Notes under the pieces: generated by a model | Told to the model about the DNA's origin: nothing | Seen by the model: only the letters and a program-made list of their open reading frames with translations | Databases searched by the model: none | Position numbers and translations under genes: made by a program | Shown here: one piece after another, positions 43,071 to 53,058 of the stretch | Layout of the letters: each line of letters starts with the position of its first letter | Position numbering within the stretch: the first letter of the stretch is position 1 | Assembly: GCF_001426505.1 (NCBI RefSeq) | Contig: NZ_LMEV01000002.1 | Span: forward strand, 282,920 to 346,919 | Direction of reading: 5' to 3' | Length of the DNA: 64,000 nucleotides | Source of the DNA: Variovorax sp. Root473 | GTDB taxonomy: Bacteria > Pseudomonadota > Gammaproteobacteria > Burkholderiales > Burkholderiaceae_C

Positions 43071-43854
43071 GCGACTTGCACGCCAGCAGGCCTGCCTGTC
43101 GGTTCTCGTAGTTGATGAGCGGCAGCCATTGCTGGTACAGCGCGAAAGCCTTGTCGCGGTCGCCCGCGCGGTGCGCCTCGATGATCGGGCGGATGCCATC
43201 GGGATAACCGCCGCCGGTCATCGAACCGGTTGCGCCGGCATCGAGGTCGGGCATCAGCGTGATGGCTTCCTCGCCGTCCCACGGGCCTTCGATGGCATCG
43301 CCGCCCAGGCGGATCAGCTCGCGCAGCTTCGCGGCCGCATTGGCGGTCTCGATCTTGAAATACGCGACGTGTTCGATCTCCTTCGCCATGCGCGCGAGGA
43401 ACGGTGCAGACAGCACCGTGCCGCTCGCGGGCGCGTCCTGGATCATGATCGGAATGCCCACGGCATCGGACAGCCGCGCATAGAACTCGAAGATCTGCGG
43501 TTCGGGCACACGGAAGGTCGCACCGTGATACGGCGGCATCACCATCAGCATCGCCGCGCCCATGTCCTGCGCGCGGCGGCTGCGCTCGGCGCAGACCTGC
43601 GTGCTGTAGTGCGTGGTGGTCACGATCACCGGCACGCGGCCCTTCGCGTGCTCGAGGATGGTGCGCGTGAGCACCTCGCGCTCGTCGTCGGACAGCACGA
43701 ACTGCTCGGAGAAATTCGCGAGGATGCACAGCCCGTCGGAGCCCGCGTCGATCATGAAGTCGACGCAGCGCTTCTGGCTTTCCAGGTCGAGCGCGCCCTG
43801 TTCGGTGAAGGTGGTCGGCACGACCGGAAAGATGCCGCGGTATCTGGGGTTCAT
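42937..43854 (-). CDS. DapA-family 2-keto-3-deoxy-aldonate (L-KDA) dehydratase
   Basis: Class I aldolase-fold lyase, 305 residues, probably dehydrating L-2-keto-3-deoxyarabonate to 2-oxoglutarate semialdehyde by a Schiff base. Motifs: PVVPTTFTEQGALD, DGLCILANFSEQFVL, the YYxxP-like VMPPYHGATFRV segment, and the Schiff-base lysine in VAYFKIETANAAA near 163. The pathway assignment rests on being the next gene after an aldonate dehydratase, in the operon with a semialdehyde dehydrogenase and sugar importers. It is the last gene of the operon, with its 3' end inside the LysR reading frame. D-sugar substrates (for example D-fuconate-derived) are alternatives. Confidence 0.8.
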   Translation of the reverse strand: MNPRYRGIFPVVPTTFTEQGALDLESQKRCVDFMIDAGSDGLCILANFSEQFVLSDDEREVLTRTILEHAKGRVPVIVTTTHYSTQVCAERSRRAQDMGAAMLMVMPPYHGATFRVPEPQIFEFYARLSDAVGIPIMIQDAPASGTVLSAPFLARMAKEIEHVAYFKIETANAAAKLRELIRLGGDAIEGPWDGEEAITLMPDLDAGATGSMTGGGYPDGIRPIIEAHRAGDRDKAFALYQQWLPLINYENRQAGLLACKSLMKEGGVIACEAPRHPLPAMHAATRAGLIETAKRLDPLVLRWGR

Positions 43855-43866
43855 GGTGTCTGGGGA

Positions 43867-45615
43867 TCAGTGGGAATGGCGGGGAACGGCGGAGCCTCTG
43901 CAGCCCACCAGAAAGTCGAAGTCGCAGCCTTCGTCGGCCTGCAGCACGTGGTTGACGTAGAGCTTCTGGTAGCCGCCGCCGCGCGTGCTCATCGGTTGCG
44001 CATCGGAGGCGGACAACGCCGCGAGGCGCGAAGCGAGTTCCTCGTCGCTGATGTCGAGGTGCAGGCGTCCCGCATCGCAGTCGAGCTCGATCCAGTCGCC
44101 ATCGCGCACCGCCGCGAGCGGCCCGCCGTCGGCGGCCTCGGGCGCGACGTGCAGCACCACCGTGCCATAGGCCGTGCCGCTCATGCGCGCATCCGAGATG
44201 CGCACCATGTCCTTCACGCCCTGGCGCAGCAGTTTCGGCGGCAGCCCCATGTTGCCCACCTCGGCCATGCCGGGATAGCCCTTCGGGCCGCAGTTCTTGA
44301 GCACCATCACGCAGCTCGCATCGATGTCGAGCGACTCGTCGACGATGCGTTCCTTGTAGTGCTCCAGGTTCTCGAATACCACGGCGCGGCCGCGGTGCTT
44401 GAGCAGTTCGGGCGTTGCGGCCGAGGGCTTGAGCACCGCGCCGCGCGGCGAGAGGTTGCCGCGCAGGATGCGGATGCCGCCATCGGCGATCAACGGGTTG
44501 TCGAGCGGGCGGATCACCTCGTCATTGAGGCTCGGCGCCTCGCGCACGTTGTCCCAGATCGACTGGCCGTTGACGGTGAGCGCGCCGGGGTGCGGCAGCA
44601 ATCCGTTTTCGCCGAGCCGGCGCAGCACCGCGGGCAGCCCACCGGCGTAATAGAACTCCTCCATCAGGAAGCGCCCCGAAGGCATCAGGTCCACGATGGT
44701 CGGCGTGTCGCTGCCGATGCGCGTCCAGTCTTCCAGTTCGAGGTCGACGCCGATGCGGCCCGCGATCGCTTTCAGGTGGATCACCGCATTGGTCGATCCG
44801 CCGATGGCCGCGTTCACGCGAATGGCGTTCTCGAACGCCTCGCGCGTGAGGATCTTCGAGAGCGTGAGCCCTTCCTTGGCCATCTGAACCGCGCGCATGC
44901 CCGACATCTGCGCGAGCACGTAGCGCCGCGCATCGACCGCCGGAATCGCCGCGTTGTGCGGCAGCGAGGTGCCCAGCGCCTCGGCCATGCAGGCCATCGT
45001 GGAGGCCGTACCCATCGTGTTGCAGGTGCCCGCCGAGCGCGACATGCCGCCCTCGGCCGAGAGGAACTGGTGCAGGTTGATCTCGCCCGCCTTCAGCGAT
45101 TCGTGCAGCTGCCACACGGCCGTGCCCGAGCCGATGTCCTTGCCCTCGAGCTTGCCGTTGAGCATCGGCCCCCCCGTCACCACGATGGCCGGGATGTCGC
45201 AGCTTGCCGCGCCCATCAAAAGCGCCGGCGTGGTCTTGTCGCAGCCGGTGAGCAGCACCACCGCATCGACGGGGTTGCCGCGAATGGCTTCTTCCACGTC
45301 CATGCTCGCGAGGTTGCGCGTGAGCATCGCGGTGGGGCGCAGGTTCGATTCGCCGTTCGAGAACACCGGGAACTCGACCGGAAAACCGCCCGCTTCCGAA
45401 ATGCCGCGCTTCACATGCTCCGCGATCTTGCGGAAGTGCGCGTTGCACGGGGTGAGTTCCGACCAGGTGTTGCAGATGCCGACGATGGGGCGGCCATCGA
45501 ACTCGTGGTCCGGGATGCCCTGGTTCTTCATCCAGCTGCGGTACATGAAGCCGTTCTTGTCGGCCGACCCGAACCATTCGGTCGAGCGCAGTTTCTTCGG
45601 AGGGGTATCCGGCAT
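43867..45615 (-). CDS. IlvD/Edd-family aldonate dehydratase, probably L-arabonate dehydratase
   Basis: Iron-sulphur dehydratase converting an aldonate such as L-arabonate to the 2-keto-3-deoxy acid, 582 residues. The cluster cysteines are in GICNTWSELTPCN near 47-59, LLTGCDKTTPA near 122-132 and AGTCNTMGTAST near 195-206. GGSTNAVIHL and SDARMSGTAYGTVVLHV match the family. It is closer to sugar-acid dehydratases than to IlvD, as shown by the STEWFGSADKNGFMYRSW start. It sits 12 bases upstream of the DapA-family gene. Exact sugar specificity is not readable. Confidence 0.87.
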   Translation of the reverse strand: MPDTPPKKLRSTEWFGSADKNGFMYRSWMKNQGIPDHEFDGRPIVGICNTWSELTPCNAHFRKIAEHVKRGISEAGGFPVEFPVFSNGESNLRPTAMLTRNLASMDVEEAIRGNPVDAVVLLTGCDKTTPALLMGAASCDIPAIVVTGGPMLNGKLEGKDIGSGTAVWQLHESLKAGEINLHQFLSAEGGMSRSAGTCNTMGTASTMACMAEALGTSLPHNAAIPAVDARRYVLAQMSGMRAVQMAKEGLTLSKILTREAFENAIRVNAAIGGSTNAVIHLKAIAGRIGVDLELEDWTRIGSDTPTIVDLMPSGRFLMEEFYYAGGLPAVLRRLGENGLLPHPGALTVNGQSIWDNVREAPSLNDEVIRPLDNPLIADGGIRILRGNLSPRGAVLKPSAATPELLKHRGRAVVFENLEHYKERIVDESLDIDASCVMVLKNCGPKGYPGMAEVGNMGLPPKLLRQGVKDMVRISDARMSGTAYGTVVLHVAPEAADGGPLAAVRDGDWIELDCDAGRLHLDISDEELASRLAALSASDAQPMSTRGGGYQKLYVNHVLQADEGCDFDFLVGCRGSAVPRHSH

Positions 45616-45643
45616 ACGAGGTGTCCTGGGAATAAAGAGAGAG

Positions 45644-46672
45644 TCAGCGCCGGGGTGCGCGCGAAGTGAAGAAGCGTTGCAGCAGGCAGAACACGAAGAG
45701 CAGCGCGCCGACGACGATGCGCGTCCACCACGAACTCAGTGTGCCGTCGAAGGAAATCAGCGTCTGGATGATCCCGAGCATCAGCACGCCGAAGAGCGTG
45801 CCCGCCACATAGCCCACGCCGCCGGTGAGCAGCGTGCCGCCGATCACCACGGCGGCGATGGCATCGAGCTCCAGTCCCATCGCATGCAGGCCGTAGCCCG
45901 AGAGCATGTAGAAGGTGAAGATCACGCCCGCCAGCGCCGAGCAGAAACCCGAGAGCGTGTACACGCCCACGAGCGTGCGGCGCACCGGCAGGCCCATCAG
46001 CATCGCCGAATGCTCGCTGCCGCCGATGGCGTACACCGCGCGGCCGAAGGGCGTGCAGTGCGCGATGAACACCGCGGCGAGCAGCACGGCGATGGCGATC
46101 ACCGCGCTGACCGAGACCGAGGCCTCGCCCCAGACGGGAATGCGGACCTGCGAGACCTCCGAGTAGAAGGCGTTGGTGATGCTGATCGAGTCGATGCTGA
46201 TGAGGTAGCACAGCCCCCGCGCGAGGAACATGCCCGCCAGCGTGACGATGAAGGGCTGCAGCCGGAAGCGCTCAATGAGCAGGCCCATGAGCGCGCCGAA
46301 GGCCGTGCCCATCGCGAGCACCAGCGGAATCACGATCGCCGGGCTCCACCCGTGCTTTTCGACCAGCGAGGCCGACACCATCGTCGTGAGCGCGATCACC
46401 GAGCCCACCGACAGGTCGATGCCGCCCGAGAGGATCACGAAGGTCATGCCGACCGCGACGACGATGAGGAAGGCGTTGTCGATCAGCAGGTTGAGGAACA
46501 CCTGCGCCGAGAAGAAGCCGTCGTAGAACACCGAGCCCAGCGTCGCCATCAGCACGAACAGCGAGATGGTCGCGGTGAGCGGCAGGTATTTCGGATTGAG
46601 GCCTGCCCTGTCTCCTTTCCGAGGAGCGGGTTCAGGCGAGGCAGCGGCGCTCGTTTCGATCACCGCGCTCAT
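45644..46672 (-). CDS. yjfF: sugar ABC importer permease YjfF-like
   Basis: Inner-membrane permease of a CUT2-type sugar importer, 342 residues with about ten helices. It has the family's [20 protein letters not shown] near 77-96 and IGGTLLTGGVGYVAGTLFGVL near 275. Together with YtfT and YtfR it matches the E. coli furanose importer. It overlaps the ytfT gene by four bases. Confidence 0.85.
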   Translation of the reverse strand: MSAVIETSAAASPEPAPRKGDRAGLNPKYLPLTATISLFVLMATLGSVFYDGFFSAQVFLNLLIDNAFLIVVAVGMTFVILSGGIDLSVGSVIALTTMVSASLVEKHGWSPAIVIPLVLAMGTAFGALMGLLIERFRLQPFIVTLAGMFLARGLCYLISIDSISITNAFYSEVSQVRIPVWGEASVSVSAVIAIAVLLAAVFIAHCTPFGRAVYAIGGSEHSAMLMGLPVRRTLVGVYTLSGFCSALAGVIFTFYMLSGYGLHAMGLELDAIAAVVIGGTLLTGGVGYVAGTLFGVLMLGIIQTLISFDGTLSSWWTRIVVGALLFVFCLLQRFFTSRAPRR

Positions 46673-47703
46673 GCCCGTCCCCCTTCATGGGCCGGCCGCT
46701 GCACCAGCGACCGCACTTCCGCCCTGAATTCCGGTGACTGCAACAGCATCACCACGAACACCACCACCGCCTTCACCACGAGGTTGATTTCCGGCGGCAC
46801 GCCGAGCGAATAGATCGCGTAAGTCAGCGTCTGGATGATCAGCGCGCCGATCACGCTGCCCACGAGGCTGAAGCGCCCGCCCGTGAGCGCCGTGCCGCCG
46901 AGCGTGACCGCGAGGATCGCATCGAGCTCCAGCAACTGGCCGGCGTTGTTGCCGTCCGCGCTCTTCACGTTCGAACTGATCAAAAGACCCGCGATGCCCG
47001 CACAGAGGCCGCAGAACGCATACGCGCCGACGACGAGCCGCCGCGACTGGATGCCCGCGACACGCGCGGCCGTCGGGTTGATGCCCACCGCCTGGATGAA
47101 CAGGCCGAGCGCCGTGCGCGTGATCGCGAGATAGAGCAGCACGAACACCGCCGCCACGATGAACAGCGAGAACGGCAGGCCCAGCAGGTAGCCGCTGCCG
47201 AGGAAGAAGAAGGGCTTGTAGTAGATCGTGATGATCTGCCCGTCCGCGACGAGCTGCGCGATGCCGCGCCCCGCCACCATGAGGATCAGCGTCGCGATGA
47301 TCGGCTGCATGCCGACCTTGGCGACCAGCAAGCCGTTCCACAGGCCGCACAGCAGCGCGACGGCCAGCGCCGCAAGGATCGCGAGCGGCATCGGGAAGCG
47401 GCTCGCGTCGCTGGAGACGGCGCCGCCGATCATCCAGGCCGCCACCGCCGCCGCGATGGCCACCACCGCGCCGACCGAGATGTCGATGCCGCGCGTGGCG
47501 ATCACCAGCGTCATGCCGAGCGAGACCAGCACCAGCGGCGCCGCACGGTTCACGATGTCGATCAGGCTGCCATAGAGATGGCCGTCGCGCCATTCGAGGT
47601 GAAGGAAGCTGGTGTTGAACGCGGTGTTGATGGCGAGCAGAAGCAGCAGCGTGATGAGCGGCCAGGCGAGGCGGTGGCTCATGAGGATGGAGAGGCGGTT
47701 CAT
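46669..47703 (-). CDS. ytfT: sugar ABC importer permease YtfT-like
   Basis: Second permease of the YtfQ-RT-YjfF type importer, 344 residues. Conserved LVIATRGIDISVGAVVAIAAAV near 67-88, then VTLGGTALTGGRFSLVGSVIGAL near 265. Four-base overlaps with ytfR upstream and yjfF downstream show that the three genes form one translational unit. Both permeases would heterodimerise. Confidence 0.85.
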   Translation of the reverse strand: MNRLSILMSHRLAWPLITLLLLLAINTAFNTSFLHLEWRDGHLYGSLIDIVNRAAPLVLVSLGMTLVIATRGIDISVGAVVAIAAAVAAWMIGGAVSSDASRFPMPLAILAALAVALLCGLWNGLLVAKVGMQPIIATLILMVAGRGIAQLVADGQIITIYYKPFFFLGSGYLLGLPFSLFIVAAVFVLLYLAITRTALGLFIQAVGINPTAARVAGIQSRRLVVGAYAFCGLCAGIAGLLISSNVKSADGNNAGQLLELDAILAVTLGGTALTGGRFSLVGSVIGALIIQTLTYAIYSLGVPPEINLVVKAVVVFVVMLLQSPEFRAEVRSLVQRPAHEGGRA

Positions 47704-49223
47704 GCTGCAGCGATCATTTCGTAGACCTCGTCCTCGGTCGAACCACCGGGGAGTTCGCCCACCTTCTGCCGGTCGCGCAGCACCACGATGCGGTGCGCCA
47801 CGCGCACCACCTCGCTCATCTCCGACGAGATGAAGACCACCGCCATGCCCGCGCGCGCAAGCCGCAATATCTCTTCCATGATTTCCTGCTTGGCCGCCAC
47901 GTCGATGCCGCGCGTGGGCTCATCCAGGATCAGCAGGCGCGGCTCGGTCGCAAGCCAGCGCGCGATCATGGCCTTCTGCTGGTTGCCGCCGGAGAGCAGG
48001 CCGATGGGGGTTTCGACGCTCGCGGTCTTGATGCCCAGCGAGGCGACGAAGCGCTCGGCCATCGCAGTCTGCTGCGCAAGCGAGAGAAATTTCCGCGTGC
48101 CGAGCCGCGCCTGCAAGGCCAGCGCGATGTTCTCGCGCACCGACAGCTCGGCCACGATGCCGTCGGTCTTGCGTTCTTCGGGGCACAGCGCGAGTCCTTC
48201 TCGGATTGCATCGGCCGGGTTCGAGAAGCTGACCGAGCGGCCGTCGATCTTCAGCACGCCGCGGTCCGGCGATTCAAGCCCGAACAACAGACGCGCAAGC
48301 TCGGTGCGGCCTGCACCGAGCAAGCCTGCGATGCCGACGACTTCGCCGGCACGCACGCGCAGGTCGGTCGCCTGCAACTGCCCGACCTGACCCAGCCCCT
48401 CGGTCTGCAGCAGCGCGGGCGCGGCTTCATCGAATGCCGGCAGCGCGGCAGGCCGTGCCGATTGCGCGGCCAGTTCGCGACCGAGCATCGCCGCGATCAG
48501 CGCCTGCGGGCCGAGGTCCGCCGCCTTCCATTCGCCGACCCAGCTGCCGTTGCGCAGCACGGTGATGCGGTCGGACACCGCGTACATCTGGTTGAGAAAG
48601 TGCGTCACGAAGACGATCGCGAGTCCTTCGCTGCGCAAGCGCCGCAGCACCTCGAACAGCTTCTCGACCTCGTCGTCATCCAGGCTCGATGTCGGCTCGT
48701 CGAGGATCAGCACCTTCGACGACACGCCCAGCGCGCGCGCGATCGCCACCAGCTGCTGCACCGCGACCGAATAGCTCGACAGAAGGCGCGTCACGTCGAT
48801 GTCCAGGCCGATGCGTGCCAGCAATTCGGCCGCGCGGCGGTTCACCGCCGCCCAGTCGATGCGAAAGCCCTGCAACGCGCCGCAGCGCGGATAGCGCCCC
48901 GCGAACACGTTCTCGGCCACCGAGAGGTTGGGGCACAGGTTCACCTCCTGGTAGACCGTGCTGATGCCCAGCTTCTGCGCCTCCAGCGGCGAGCCGGGCC
49001 GGATGGCCTGGCCGTCGAAGAACATCTCGCCGCCGCTGGACGGCAGCACGCCCGTGAGCACCTTGATCAACGTCGATTTGCCCGCGCCGTTCTGTCCCAT
49101 CAGCGCATGGACCTCGCCCGGGTACAGCCGCAGCTGAACATCGTTCAGCACCGGGATGCCGCCAAACTGCTTGCGGATGCCCCGCAGCTCAAGCACGGGG
49201 GCGATGGTCGTACGCTCGGTCAT
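47700..49223 (-). CDS. ytfR: sugar ABC importer ATPase YtfR-like (double ABC domain)
   Basis: Cytoplasmic ATPase with two tandem ABC domains, as in all CUT2 sugar importers, 507 residues. The first domain has Walker [13 protein letters not shown] near 43-54 and Walker B VLILDEPTSSLD near 165. The second has [13 protein letters not shown] near 296, a degenerate P-loop, and [14 protein letters not shown] and [12 protein letters not shown] near 425. It pairs with the YtfT/YjfF permeases and, presumably, the YtfQ-like binding protein four genes upstream. Confidence 0.88.
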   Translation of the reverse strand: MTERTTIAPVLELRGIRKQFGGIPVLNDVQLRLYPGEVHALMGQNGAGKSTLIKVLTGVLPSSGGEMFFDGQAIRPGSPLEAQKLGISTVYQEVNLCPNLSVAENVFAGRYPRCGALQGFRIDWAAVNRRAAELLARIGLDIDVTRLLSSYSVAVQQLVAIARALGVSSKVLILDEPTSSLDDDEVEKLFEVLRRLRSEGLAIVFVTHFLNQMYAVSDRITVLRNGSWVGEWKAADLGPQALIAAMLGRELAAQSARPAALPAFDEAAPALLQTEGLGQVGQLQATDLRVRAGEVVGIAGLLGAGRTELARLLFGLESPDRGVLKIDGRSVSFSNPADAIREGLALCPEERKTDGIVAELSVRENIALALQARLGTRKFLSLAQQTAMAERFVASLGIKTASVETPIGLLSGGNQQKAMIARWLATEPRLLILDEPTRGIDVAAKQEIMEEILRLARAGMAVVFISSEMSEVVRVAHRIVVLRDRQKVGELPGGSTEDEVYEMIAAA

Positions 49224-49227
49224 GCGG

Positions 49228-50436
49228 CTACTTGTTCTTGTTGTAGACGTCGATGAACACCGCCGCCAGCAGCACCAGGCCCTTGATGACCTGCTGGTAG
49301 TCGATGCCGATCCCCAGGATCGACATGCCGTTGTTCATCACGCCCATGATGAAGGCGCCGATCACCGCACCCATCACCCGGCCCACGCCGCCCGAGGCCG
49401 AGGCGCCGCCGATGAAGCAGGCCGCGATCACGTCGAGCTCGAAGCCCAGGCCGGCCTTGGGCGTGGCCGTGTTGAGCCGCGCTGCGAACACCAGCCCCGC
49501 GAGCGCCGCCAGCGCACCCATGTTCACGAAGGTGAGGAACGCGAGCCGCTGCGTCTTCACGCCCGACAGCCGCGCAGCCTTCTCGTTGCCGCCCAGTGCA
49601 TAGATGCGCCGGCCGATGGTGGTGCGGTTGGTGACGAAGTCGTACACCACGATCAGCACCGCCATCACCACCAGCACGTTGGGCAGGCCCTTGTAGGTGG
49701 AAAGCAGGTAGCTGAAGAACAGGATGATCGCCGCGAAGAACAGGTTCTTCACGAGGAAGAAGGCGTAAGGCTCCTGCTCCATGCCATGCGCCTTGAGCCT
49801 GGCGCGCCCGCGCAGCTTGAAGAACACCAGTGCCGCTGCGGCCAGCGCGCCGACGACCAGCGAGGTGGTGCGCAAGGTGTCGCCGCCAAGCGGATCGGGA
49901 ATGAAGCCCGAGCTCAGACGCTGGAACTCCACCGGAAACGGCCCCACCGATTGCCCCGCGAGCAACGCCAGCGTGAGCCCCTTGAACACCAGCATGCCCG
50001 CGAGCGTGACGATGAACGACGGAATCTTGCGGAACGCGACGAACCAGCCCTGCGCCGCGCCGATGACGGCACCGGCCGCGATGCTGATGATCGCGGTCGG
50101 CACGAAGTGCCATTCGTACTCGACCATCAACACCGCCGCGAGCGCGCCGATGAAGCCGCAGACCGAGCCCACCGACAGGTCGATGTGGCCCGCCACGATC
50201 ACCAGCAGCATGCCCAGCGCCATGATGACGACGTAGCTGTTCTGCAGCAGCAGGTTGGTGAGGTTCAGCGGCCGCAGCAGCGTGCCGTCGGTGAGCACCT
50301 GGAACAGCACCATGATCGCGACCAGCGAGATCAGCATGCCGTATTCGCGCAGGTTGTTCTTCAGGAAGCCCGCGTGCAGCTTCGGGGCGGCGAGCGGCGC
50401 GGCGCCCTGCGCCGCGTTGGCTTCAGGCGGCGACAT
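49228..50436 (-). CDS. gguB: multiple-monosaccharide ABC importer permease GguB
   Basis: Permease of a ChvE-GguAB type importer, 402 residues with about 11 helices. It has [21 protein letters not shown] near 63-83 and [23 protein letters not shown] near 340. The longer middle section, with an extra hydrophilic loop around 170-210, fits GguB/MmsB over RbsC-like permeases. ATG 50436 is chosen because GGGAGC lies just upstream; a GTG at 50442 is the alternative. The start overlaps the end of gguA by 14 bases. Confidence 0.87.
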   Translation of the reverse strand: MSPPEANAAQGAAPLAAPKLHAGFLKNNLREYGMLISLVAIMVLFQVLTDGTLLRPLNLTNLLLQNSYVVIMALGMLLVIVAGHIDLSVGSVCGFIGALAAVLMVEYEWHFVPTAIISIAAGAVIGAAQGWFVAFRKIPSFIVTLAGMLVFKGLTLALLAGQSVGPFPVEFQRLSSGFIPDPLGGDTLRTTSLVVGALAAAALVFFKLRGRARLKAHGMEQEPYAFFLVKNLFFAAIILFFSYLLSTYKGLPNVLVVMAVLIVVYDFVTNRTTIGRRIYALGGNEKAARLSGVKTQRLAFLTFVNMGALAALAGLVFAARLNTATPKAGLGFELDVIAACFIGGASASGGVGRVMGAVIGAFIMGVMNNGMSILGIGIDYQQVIKGLVLLAAVFIDVYNKNK

Positions 50437-51979
50437 GGACACTGCTCCCTGCGCTCACGATGGCTTGCATGATGCGTTCCTGCGAAGCCTCGGCGGCCGT
50501 GAATTCGGCGACGAAGCGTCCCTCGTTCATCACGTAGATGCGGTCGCACATGCCGAGCAGCTCGGGCAGTTCGGAAGAAATCATGAGAATGCCTTTGCCC
50601 TCGTTCGCGAGCTGGTCGATGATGGTGTAGATCTCGTACTTGGCGCCCACGTCGATGCCGCGCGTGGGTTCGTCCAGGATCAGCAGTTCGGGTTGGGTGA
50701 AGAGCCACTTGCTCAGCACCACCTTCTGCTGGTTGCCGCCCGACAGGTTGACCACCAGCTGCTCGACGCCCGAGCAGCGGATGTTCAGCGCCTTCCTGTA
50801 GTCGTTGGCGACCTTGAATTCGCGGCCGTCGTCGATCACCGCGCGTTCGGAAATCGCATCGAGGTTCGCGAGGCTGATGTTCTTGCGGATGCCCTCCTCC
50901 AGCACCAGCCCGAGGCCCTTGCGGTCTTCGGTGACGTAGGCGATGCCGTGGTCGATGGCCTTGCGCACCGTGCTCACGTCCACGGGCTGGCCATGCATGA
51001 GCACCGTGCCGCTGATGCGTTGCCCGTACGACTTGCCGAACACGCTCATCGCCAGTTCGGTGCGCCCTGCGCCCATGAGGCCCGCGATGCCGACGATCTC
51101 GCCCTGGCGCACCTGCAGGTTCACGCCCTTGATCTGCTCCCGGTCGGCATGCAGCGCGTGATGCACGCGCCAGTCGCGCACCTCGAACACCGTCTCTCCG
51201 ATCTTCGGCGAGCGCTGCGGGTAGCGGTGCTCCATGTCGCGCCCGACCATGCCGCGGATGATGCGGTCTTCGCTGATCGGCTCGCTGCGGCAATCGATCG
51301 TTTCCACCGTCGCGCCGTCGCGCAGCACGGTGACCGAGTCGGCCACCTTGGCGATCTCGTTGAGCTTGTGCGAGATGAGGATCGAGGCGATGCCCTGGCG
51401 CTTCAGCTCCAGCAGCAGCATCAGCAGCGCGTCGCTGTCGTTCTCGTTGAGGCTCGCGGTGGGCTCGTCGAGGATGAGGAGCTTCACCTCCTTGGCCAGT
51501 GCCTTCGCAATTTCCACCAGCTGCTGCTTGCCGACGCCCAGGTCGGTCACCAGCGTGGTGGGCAACTCTTTCAGGCCCACCTTGGCGAGCAGCTCGCGCG
51601 TCTTCGCATAGGCGGCGAACCAGTCGATCACGCCGCCGCGCGCGATCTCGTTGCCGAGGAACAGGTTCTCGGCAATCGAGAGCAGCGGCACCAGCGCGAG
51701 CTCCTGGTGAATGATGATGATGCCGAGTTTCTCGCTGTCGGCGATCGTCTTGAAGCGGCGCAGCTCGCCCTCGAAATGGATCTCGCCGCTGTACGAGTCG
51801 CACGGGTAGACGCCGCTCAGCACCTTCATGAGCGTCGACTTGCCCGCGCCGTTCTCGCCGACCACCGCGTGGATCTCCCCCGCGCGCACGGCGAGGTTGA
51901 CGTTGCTGAGCGCCTTCACGCCCGGGAACGTCTTGGTGATCCCGCGCATCTCGAGGATCGTGCGTTCGCCTTCCTTCAC
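50423..51979 (-). CDS. gguA: multiple-monosaccharide ABC importer ATPase GguA
   Basis: Double-domain sugar ABC ATPase, 518 residues. First domain: Walker [13 protein letters not shown] near 38-49, signature region [14 protein letters not shown], Walker [13 protein letters not shown]. Second domain: [13 protein letters not shown] near 296, [14 protein letters not shown] near 405 and [12 protein letters not shown]. The starting codon is GTG, and it overlaps the chvE stop by four bases (GTGA). The [14 protein letters not shown] insert is a GguA/XylG-like feature. Confidence 0.88.
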   Translation of the reverse strand: MKEGERTILEMRGITKTFPGVKALSNVNLAVRAGEIHAVVGENGAGKSTLMKVLSGVYPCDSYSGEIHFEGELRRFKTIADSEKLGIIIIHQELALVPLLSIAENLFLGNEIARGGVIDWFAAYAKTRELLAKVGLKELPTTLVTDLGVGKQQLVEIAKALAKEVKLLILDEPTASLNENDSDALLMLLLELKRQGIASILISHKLNEIAKVADSVTVLRDGATVETIDCRSEPISEDRIIRGMVGRDMEHRYPQRSPKIGETVFEVRDWRVHHALHADREQIKGVNLQVRQGEIVGIAGLMGAGRTELAMSVFGKSYGQRISGTVLMHGQPVDVSTVRKAIDHGIAYVTEDRKGLGLVLEEGIRKNISLANLDAISERAVIDDGREFKVANDYRKALNIRCSGVEQLVVNLSGGNQQKVVLSKWLFTQPELLILDEPTRGIDVGAKYEIYTIIDQLANEGKGILMISSELPELLGMCDRIYVMNEGRFVAEFTAAEASQERIMQAIVSAGSSVHVAA

Positions 51980-53046
51980 TTGACCTGGCTTTCCTTGTAG
52001 TAGCCGCTGTCTACCAGCACCTGCTTCCAGTTGGAACCGTCCACGCTCACCGGCTTGAGCAGGTACGAAGGCACGACCTTGATGCCGTTGTTGTAGGTCT
52101 TGGTGTCGTTCACCTCGGGCGTCTTGCCCGAGAGCATGGCGTCGACCATCGCCACCGTCACCTTGGCCAGCTCGCGCGTGTCCTTGAACACGGTGGAGCT
52201 TTGCTCCTTGCGAAGGATCGACTTGACCGACGGAATCTCCGCGTCCTGTCCCGACACCACCGGCATCGGCTGCGAACCCGAGCCGTAGCCCACGCCCTTG
52301 AGCGACGACAGGATGCCGATCGACAGGCCGTCGTACGGCGACAGCACCGCATCGACGCGGTCCTTCGTGTAGTAGGCCGACAGCAGGTTGTCCATGCGCG
52401 CCTGCGCCACCGCGCCGTCCCAGCGCAGCGTGCCGACCTTGTCCATGCCCATCTGCTTGCTGCGCACCACGAGCTTGCCGCTCTTGATGTACGGGTCCAG
52501 CACCGACATCGCGCCGTTGTAGAAGAAGAAGGCGTTGTTGTCGTCGGGCGAGCCGCCGAACAGCTCGATGTTGAACGGACCCTTGCCGCTCTTCAGGCCC
52601 AGCGCCGCCTCGATCGATTGCGCCTGCAGCACGCCGACCTGGAAGTTGTCGAAGGTCGCGTAGTAGTCGACGTTCTTCGAGCCCTTGATGAGCCGGTCAT
52701 AGGCGATGACCTTCACGCCCTTGTCAGCGGCCTTCTGCAGCACGTCGGACAGCGTGGTGCCGTCGATGGCCGCGATGACCAGCACCTTCGAGCCCTTGGT
52801 CACCATGTTCTCGATCTGCGCGAGCTGGTTGGGAATGTCGTCGTCGGCGTACTGCAGGTCGGTCTTGTAGCCCTTGTCCTTGAAGTACTTGACCATGTTC
52901 GCGCCGTCGGCGATCCAGCGCGCCGACGACTTGGTGGGCATCGAGATGGCGATGAGGCCCTTGTCCTGCGCATGCGCCAGCGGCGTGAAGCCGACGACGG
53001 CAAAGGCGAGGCCCGCGAGCGAGGCTTTGAGGAAGTTGCGTTTCAT
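51976..53046 (-). CDS. chvE: multiple-sugar periplasmic binding protein ChvE
   Basis: Periplasmic sugar-binding protein of 356 residues, close to Agrobacterium/Azospirillum ChvE (SbpA) by the run [15 protein letters not shown], then [20 protein letters not shown] and [14 protein letters not shown]. The signal peptide ends near AHAQ (about 27). ChvE binds arabinose, galactose, glucose and related sugars and can also present sugars to sensors. It lies 12 bases downstream of the YtfQ-like gene and heads chvE-gguA-gguB. Confidence 0.92.
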   Translation of the reverse strand: MKRNFLKASLAGLAFAVVGFTPLAHAQDKGLIAISMPTKSSARWIADGANMVKYFKDKGYKTDLQYADDDIPNQLAQIENMVTKGSKVLVIAAIDGTTLSDVLQKAADKGVKVIAYDRLIKGSKNVDYYATFDNFQVGVLQAQSIEAALGLKSGKGPFNIELFGGSPDDNNAFFFYNGAMSVLDPYIKSGKLVVRSKQMGMDKVGTLRWDGAVAQARMDNLLSAYYTKDRVDAVLSPYDGLSIGILSSLKGVGYGSGSQPMPVVSGQDAEIPSVKSILRKEQSSTVFKDTRELAKVTVAMVDAMLSGKTPEVNDTKTYNNGIKVVPSYLLKPVSVDGSNWKQVLVDSGYYKESQVK

Positions 53047-53058
53047 GTCGGTCGGCTC

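Noticed and set aside
43867-45615. ilvD dihydroxy-acid dehydratase of branched-chain synthesis
   Set aside because: Same superfamily, but the N-terminus and operon context (sugar import, keto-deoxy acid dehydratase) fit a sugar-acid dehydratase.
43009-45669. 886-codon open frame opposite the two sugar-acid dehydratase genes
   Set aside because: Spans two real genes and their junction on the other strand; low-complexity Arg/His/Ala content.
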